Of a stretch of 64,000 bases of DNA, positions 60,098 through 64,000 are shown in pieces. The stretch is from the NCBI RefSeq assembly GCF_014486675.1, contig NZ_JACTAC010000002.1, forward strand, positions 1 through 64,000, given 5' to 3'. The translations under genes were made by a program, and so were the position numbers. How positions within the stretch are numbered: the first letter of the stretch is position 1; the number at the start of each line of letters is the position of its first letter. The DNA is from Flavobacterium macrobrachii (lineage in GTDB: Bacteria; Bacteroidota; Bacteroidia; Flavobacteriales; Flavobacteriaceae). Below the pieces are notes generated by a model, which was given only the letters and a program-made list of their open reading frames with translations, made no database searches and had not been told where the DNA came from.

Positions 60098-60649
60098 ATG
60101 AATTTTGTTCCAACAAAATTAGCAGGTTGTTATGTAATTGAGCCAAAAATCATTCAGGATGAACGCGGTTATTTCATGGAAAGTTTCAATGAAAAAACAT
60201 TTCAAGAAGGTGTAGAACAAGCGGTTCATTTTGTTCAAGACAATCAATCGTTTTCAACAAAAGGCGTTTTGCGCGGATTGCATTATCAAACAGGCGAACA
60301 TGCGCAAGCCAAATTAGTTCGTGTATTACAAGGCGAAGTTTTGGATGTAGCCGTTGATATTCGTCCAGATTCACCAACATTTGGTCAATATGAAGCTGTG
60401 CTTTTATCAGATGAAAATAAAAAGCAATTTTTTGTTCCAAGAGGTTTTGCTCACGGATTTTTGGTTTTGAGCGAAACGGCAACTTTTTTCTACAAATGTG
60501 ATAATTTTTATAACAAAGAAAGTGAAGGCGGAATAGCTTATAACGATAAAACTATCAATATTGATTGGCAATTTTCATTTGAAAATTTGATAATTTCTGA
60601 AAAAGATAAAGTACAACCTACAATAGAAAATGCCAAGAAAGCATGGTAG
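60098..60649 (+). CDS. rfbC: dTDP-4-dehydrorhamnose 3,5-epimerase
   Basis: The 183-residue cupin enzyme epimerises the dTDP-4-keto sugar at C3 and C5. Signature blocks are DERGYFMESFNEKTF, GVLRGLHYQTGEHAQAKLVRVLQGEVLDVAVDIR with the active-site His, and FFVPRGFAHGFLVLSE. Its end overlaps rfbD by 7 bp. Confidence 0.95.
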   Translation: MNFVPTKLAGCYVIEPKIIQDERGYFMESFNEKTFQEGVEQAVHFVQDNQSFSTKGVLRGLHYQTGEHAQAKLVRVLQGEVLDVAVDIRPDSPTFGQYEAVLLSDENKKQFFVPRGFAHGFLVLSETATFFYKCDNFYNKESEGGIAYNDKTINIDWQFSFENLIISEKDKVQPTIENAKKAW

Positions 60650-61494
60650 TTTTAGTTACAGGAAGTTCAGGACAATTAGGTCAAAGTTTGCAGTTTATTG
60701 CGCCAAATTATCCGCAAATAGACTTTGTTTTTTGTGATTCAAAAACTCTAGATATTACTAATCTTGAAAACTGTAATCAGGTTTTTGATCAATACAAACC
60801 CAATTTTTGCATAAATGCCGCAGCATATACTGCCGTAGACAAAGCCGAAAGCGAATTTGAAAAAGCTTTTGCTATTAATGTAACGGGTGTAAAAAACTTA
60901 GCCCAAGTTTCAAAAAAACACGACACTATTTTACTTCATATTTCTACTGATTTTGTTTTTGATGGAAGCAAAACTAAACCATATATTGAAACCGATATTC
61001 CAAATCCAACAGGAGTTTATGGACAAACTAAATTGGATGGTGAAAAAGTAATTCAGCAAATTTGGGAGAAACATTTTATCATTAGAACATCATGGGTTTA
61101 TTCTCAATTTGGGAATAATTTTATGAAAACCATGTTGCGATTAGCTTCAGAAAGAGATACTATTTCAGTGGTAAACGACCAAATTGGAACACCAACAAAT
61201 GCGGTAGATTTGGCTGAAATTTTGGTGAAAATTATACTAACCGACAACCGACAACCGACAACCGATAACTTCGGAATTTATAATTTCAGTCATGAAGGAC
61301 AATGTTCATGGTATGATTTTGCTAAAAAAATATTTGAAATTAATAATATAAGTATAAATTTACTTCCTATACCAACAACAAGTTTTCCAACGCCAGCAAA
61401 AAGACCAGCTTACAGCGTTTTGGATAAAAGTAAAATTAAAAGTATTTTTGGATTGGAAATTAATAATTGGGAAGAGAGTTTAAAAACAATTTGA
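60643..61494 (+). CDS. rfbD: dTDP-4-dehydrorhamnose reductase
   Basis: The 283-residue short-chain reductase completes dTDP-L-rhamnose. VLVTGSSGQLGQSLQ binds NADPH, AAYTAVDKAESE and STDFVFDGSK are family blocks, and YGQTKLDGEKV holds the catalytic Tyr and Lys. Residues around 200-209 (TDNRQPTTDN) are encoded by a 7-bp tandem array and appear to be an extra surface loop. Losing or gaining one repeat unit would shift the frame. rfbB, which supplies the 4,6-dehydratase step, is not in this window. Confidence 0.94.
   Translation: MVVLVTGSSGQLGQSLQFIAPNYPQIDFVFCDSKTLDITNLENCNQVFDQYKPNFCINAAAYTAVDKAESEFEKAFAINVTGVKNLAQVSKKHDTILLHISTDFVFDGSKTKPYIETDIPNPTGVYGQTKLDGEKVIQQIWEKHFIIRTSWVYSQFGNNFMKTMLRLASERDTISVVNDQIGTPTNAVDLAEILVKIILTDNRQPTTDNFGIYNFSHEGQCSWYDFAKKIFEINNISINLLPIPTTSFPTPAKRPAYSVLDKSKIKSIFGLEINNWEESLKTI
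61240..61267 (+). repeat. Four 7-bp tandem repeats inside rfbD
   Basis: ACCGACA occurs three times and ACCGATA once, in exact register, for 28 bp. The array is within the rfbD coding region. Because 7 is not a multiple of 3, a change of one or two units would break the reading frame. Confidence 0.88.
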
Positions 61495-62597
61495 AAAAAT
61501 TAGCAATAATTGGCGCTAGCTATTTACAACTTCCATTAGTAGAAAAGGCAAAAAAAATGGGTATTGAAACTCATTGTTTTGCTTGGTCTGATGGCGCAGT
61601 TTGTAAAGAAATTGCAGATTATTTTTATCCAATTTCAATTTTAGAAAAAGACGATATTTTACAAAAATGTATTGAAAACAATATTGATGGGATTACCACA
61701 ATTGCTACAGATATGGCGGTTCCAACGATATGTTATGTTGCCGAAAAAATGAATTTAGTTTCTAATAGTTCTATTTCATCGTTTGCATCTACAAATAAAA
61801 GCGAAATGAGAAATGCTTTTAAAAAAGGAAATTGTTCCATGCCTAAATTTATAGAAGCAGATAATATTGATGTAAATACTAAAGATTTTAAATTTCCAGT
61901 TATAGTAAAACCTGTAGATAGATCTGGAAGTAGAGGTGTAACAAAAGTTTTGTTTGAGAACCAATTGCCAGAAGCAATACAGTATGCAATAACCGAATCG
62001 TTTTGTAAAAAAGCAATAATAGAAGAATATATTGATGGAGATGAAGTAAGTGTAGAAACTATTTCTTATGATGGCGAACACACTATTTTAGCTATTACAG
62101 ATAAGGTTACAACAGGTGAACCACATTTTGTAGAATTAGCACACCATCAACCATCGAGTTTATCAAATGAAATCCAAGAAAAGATAAAATCAGAAACTAT
62201 AAAATGTTTAAATGCTTTAGCAGTTAATTTTGGTGCAGGACATTCTGAATTTAAAATTACTCCTAATGGAGAAGTTTTTATTATAGAAGTTGGCGCTAGA
62301 ATGGGCGGCGATTTTATAGGTTCGCATTTGGTAGAACTATCAACAGGTTATGATTTTTTAGAAGGTGTAATTAATATTGCTTTGGGTAAATATGAAAAAC
62401 CAGTTTTAAAAAGCAATGCTTTTTCTGGAGTTTATTTTTTATGTAAAGAAACTGAACAAATTTTACCTTATTTTTACCAAAATAATAGTTTTGATATTCT
62501 TAAAGAAATTCAAAATATTGCATTGCAAGAAGTCATGAATAGTAATGAAAGATCAGGATACTTAATTTACCAGTCTAATGAAAGAATAAAGCTATAA
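61491..62597 (+). CDS. ATP-grasp ligase of the polysaccharide locus
   Basis: The start is taken at a TTG at 61491 overlapping the rfbD stop as TTGA (KKLAIIGASYLQLPLVEKA), giving 368 residues; another in-frame TTG lies at 61467 and no ATG fits. ATP-grasp features are VIVKPVDRSGSRGVTKV, AIIEEYIDGDEVSVETIS and FIIEVGARMGGDFIGSHLVE. The enzyme joins a carboxylate to an amine or similar group using ATP. Its place suggests an amide-type decoration of a sugar or a related activated acid, which is inference. Confidence 0.85.
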   Translation: MKKLAIIGASYLQLPLVEKAKKMGIETHCFAWSDGAVCKEIADYFYPISILEKDDILQKCIENNIDGITTIATDMAVPTICYVAEKMNLVSNSSISSFASTNKSEMRNAFKKGNCSMPKFIEADNIDVNTKDFKFPVIVKPVDRSGSRGVTKVLFENQLPEAIQYAITESFCKKAIIEEYIDGDEVSVETISYDGEHTILAITDKVTTGEPHFVELAHHQPSSLSNEIQEKIKSETIKCLNALAVNFGAGHSEFKITPNGEVFIIEVGARMGGDFIGSHLVELSTGYDFLEGVINIALGKYEKPVLKSNAFSGVYFLCKETEQILPYFYQNNSFDILKEIQNIALQEVMNSNERSGYLIYQSNERIKL

Positions 62598-63523
62598 TGA
62601 AATTATCAATAGTTACTACTTTATATAAATCTAAAGGTTTTCTTGAAATTTTCTTGAAAGAAATTATTTCTGCTATTGAAATTATTAATGTTAAAGAGTA
62701 CGAATTAATCTTTGTAAATGATGGTTCTCCAGACAATTCTGTAGAATATTTATTAGATAGAAAAAAAGAAATTTCACAAATAAAAATTATAGACTTATCT
62801 AGAAATTTTGGACATCATTATGCAATTCAAGCAGGTTTAAATTATTCTTCTGGTGAATATGTCTTTTTAATTGATAACGATTTAGAAACTCCTCCGAGTA
62901 TTTTGGTTGATTATTATAAAGAAATTAAAAACGATACAAATTTAGATGTTGTTTATGGTTATCAAGAAGCCAGAAAAGGCAATTTTATTGAGAAAAAAGC
63001 AGGAAGTGTTTTTTGGGTTTTAATCAATAAGTTATCAGATACAAAAATACCACATAATATACTTACAGAAAGATTAATGACCAGACAATACGTAAATGAA
63101 TTATTGCGATTGCAAGATGCAAATTTATTTATTGGCGGAATGTTTTATTGGGTTGGATTTAATCAAAAAGGAATTCCGGTAAAGAAAGGAATCCGAGAAG
63201 GAGCAAGCACTTATACTATAAAAAGAAGAGCCGAATTAATGCTTCAGGCTATTACTTCATTTTCAGGCAAACCTTTAGAATGGTTATTTTATATAGGAAT
63301 ATCAATCTCATCTTTTAGCTTTCTTTTTTTAATGTATTTAGCCGTTCAAAAAGTAATTCATCAAGATGATGTACAACTTGGTTGGACATCAATTGTAGCA
63401 ATTAATGTACTAATTTTAGGAATTATTTCTACTTTTTTAGGTTTAATAGGTATTTACATTTTTAAAATATTTAAGCAAGTACAAGGACGACCAAATGCTA
63501 TTATAAAAAAGGTATATGAATAA
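62597..63523 (+). CDS. Family 2 glycosyltransferase with C-terminal membrane helices
   Basis: The 308-residue protein has the GT2 N-terminal fold: LSIVTTLYKSKGFLEIF, ELIFVNDGSPDNSVEYLL and VFLIDNDLETPPSIL with the DxD-type metal site. The C-terminus has two membrane segments (about 231-252 and 265-292), as in DPM1/GtrB/ArnC-type enzymes that act on polyprenyl phosphate. It is likely to load a sugar onto a lipid carrier. Its ATG shares a base with the stop of the ATP-grasp gene. Confidence 0.9.
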   Translation: MKLSIVTTLYKSKGFLEIFLKEIISAIEIINVKEYELIFVNDGSPDNSVEYLLDRKKEISQIKIIDLSRNFGHHYAIQAGLNYSSGEYVFLIDNDLETPPSILVDYYKEIKNDTNLDVVYGYQEARKGNFIEKKAGSVFWVLINKLSDTKIPHNILTERLMTRQYVNELLRLQDANLFIGGMFYWVGFNQKGIPVKKGIREGASTYTIKRRAELMLQAITSFSGKPLEWLFYIGISISSFSFLFLMYLAVQKVIHQDDVQLGWTSIVAINVLILGIISTFLGLIGIYIFKIFKQVQGRPNAIIKKVYE

Positions 63524-64000
63524 AATTTTAGCAATTTTAGGAGCTGGAGAACTTGGACAACAAATTGCCAATTTTGCTATTAATGACAATCATTACAGTG
63601 ATGTATATTTTTATGATGATCTTAATGATGGAAAACAAATAAAAGGAAATACAATCCAATTAATATTTGATTTTGAGAACAATTTATTTGATGAAATGAT
63701 AATTGGTATAGGATATAATCATTTAAAAGCAAGAGAAGAAAAATTCAACTTTTTACAAAAAAAAATAAAATTCGGAAGAATAATCCATTCAACGTCTTGG
63801 GTTGATAAATCGGCAACTATTGAAGAAGGATGTATTGTTTATCCAAAATGTGTAATTGATAAAAATGTAATTATAAAGCATAATTCAATTCTTAATTTAA
63901 ATTGTACTATTTCGCATGATTCAACAATTGCATCAAGTTGTTTTTTAGCACCATCAGTTTCTATAGCCGGATTTTGTACTATTGGTAGTGAATGTTTTTT
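63516..64000 (+). CDS. NeuD/PglD-like sugar O- or N-acyltransferase, 3' truncated
   Basis: An ATG at 63516 overlaps the glycosyltransferase stop and the frame stays open to the window end (161 codons). The N-terminal Rossmann-like part starts MNKILAILGAGELGQQIANF, and a left-handed beta-helix begins with GRIIHSTSWVDKSATIEEGC and continues as hexapeptide repeats (VYPKCVIDKNVII, NCTISHDSTIA, SIAGFCTIG). This is the layout of NeuD/PglD acetyltransferases that modify nucleotide sugars. The acyl group and acceptor are not known. Confidence 0.88.
   Translation, partial: MNKILAILGAGELGQQIANFAINDNHYSDVYFYDDLNDGKQIKGNTIQLIFDFENNLFDEMIIGIGYNHLKAREEKFNFLQKKIKFGRIIHSTSWVDKSATIEEGCIVYPKCVIDKNVIIKHNSILNLNCTISHDSTIASSCFLAPSVSIAGFCTIGSECF

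Overview
The window looks like chromosomal DNA of a Flavobacterium-type member of the Bacteroidota. The DNA is AT-rich. Many genes are preceded by the Bacteroidota -7 promoter element TAnnTTTG and there are no clear Shine-Dalgarno sequences. The gene content is typical of Flavobacteriaceae: a SUF cluster with SufT and DUF2480, DUF4837, DUF4175, GH3, a head-GIN protein, a PIF1 helicase with a C-terminal HTH, and OmpH/Skp lipoproteins. No rRNA, insertion sequence, prophage or CRISPR array was seen. One tRNA (Cys) is present.

Layout. 0-9.7 kb: iron-sulfur cluster assembly genes (iscA/sufA-sufB-sufC-sufD and sufS-hyp-sufE-hyp-sufT-DUF2480), all leftward, split by an opposite-strand serine hydrolase between inverted repeats. 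9.8-12.5 kb: a metallo-beta-lactamase-fold hydrolase and a subtilisin-like protease. 12.5-14.9 kb: a low-GC accessory cassette (thioredoxin-like protein, carboxypeptidase-regulatory-like protein, small secreted two-cysteine peptide, divergent XRE regulator). It lies between a decayed 5' copy of an M1 peptidase gene and the intact M1 peptidase gene. 16.8-31.5 kb: housekeeping and envelope genes (rnpA, a C-terminal processing protease, a double-OmpA protein, a LysM transglycosylase, pgk, holB, DoxX, a ParE-type toxin-antitoxin pair, a PIF1-like helicase, OmpH). 31.6-33.8 kb: mnmG with three ParB-binding parS sites around it, one of them encoding the C-terminus of YbeY. 34-48.4 kb: DUF4175, gltX, SPFH protein, an envelope-stress trio, glnS, folB, tRNA-Cys, a LysE transporter, a GIN protein and rnr.

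48.75-49.41 kb is a 660-bp gene-free, very AT-rich stretch full of TTAACA/TGTTAA motifs and weak DnaA-box-like nonamers. To its left most genes run leftward, and to its right 16 of 17 run rightward. With the parS cluster 15-17 kb away, this makes it a good candidate for the chromosomal replication origin.

49.4-58.3 kb: rpiB, tex, tatA, an M23 peptidase, an SdpI-like protein, a GH3 protein, a secreted carboxypeptidase-regulatory-like protein and a DUF6909-type protein. 58.3-64 kb (running off the end): the start of a surface-polysaccharide locus with a Wzz-like chain-length protein, rfbA, rfbC, rfbD (carrying an in-gene array of 7-bp repeats), an ATP-grasp ligase, a GT2 glycosyltransferase and a truncated NeuD/PglD-like sugar acyltransferase.

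Short intergenic repeats recur across the window: 13-bp tandem pairs at three sites, 7-bp arrays at two sites, ACCGCAAA hairpins at two sites, and two copies of a structured element that resembles a flavobacterial ncRNA family.
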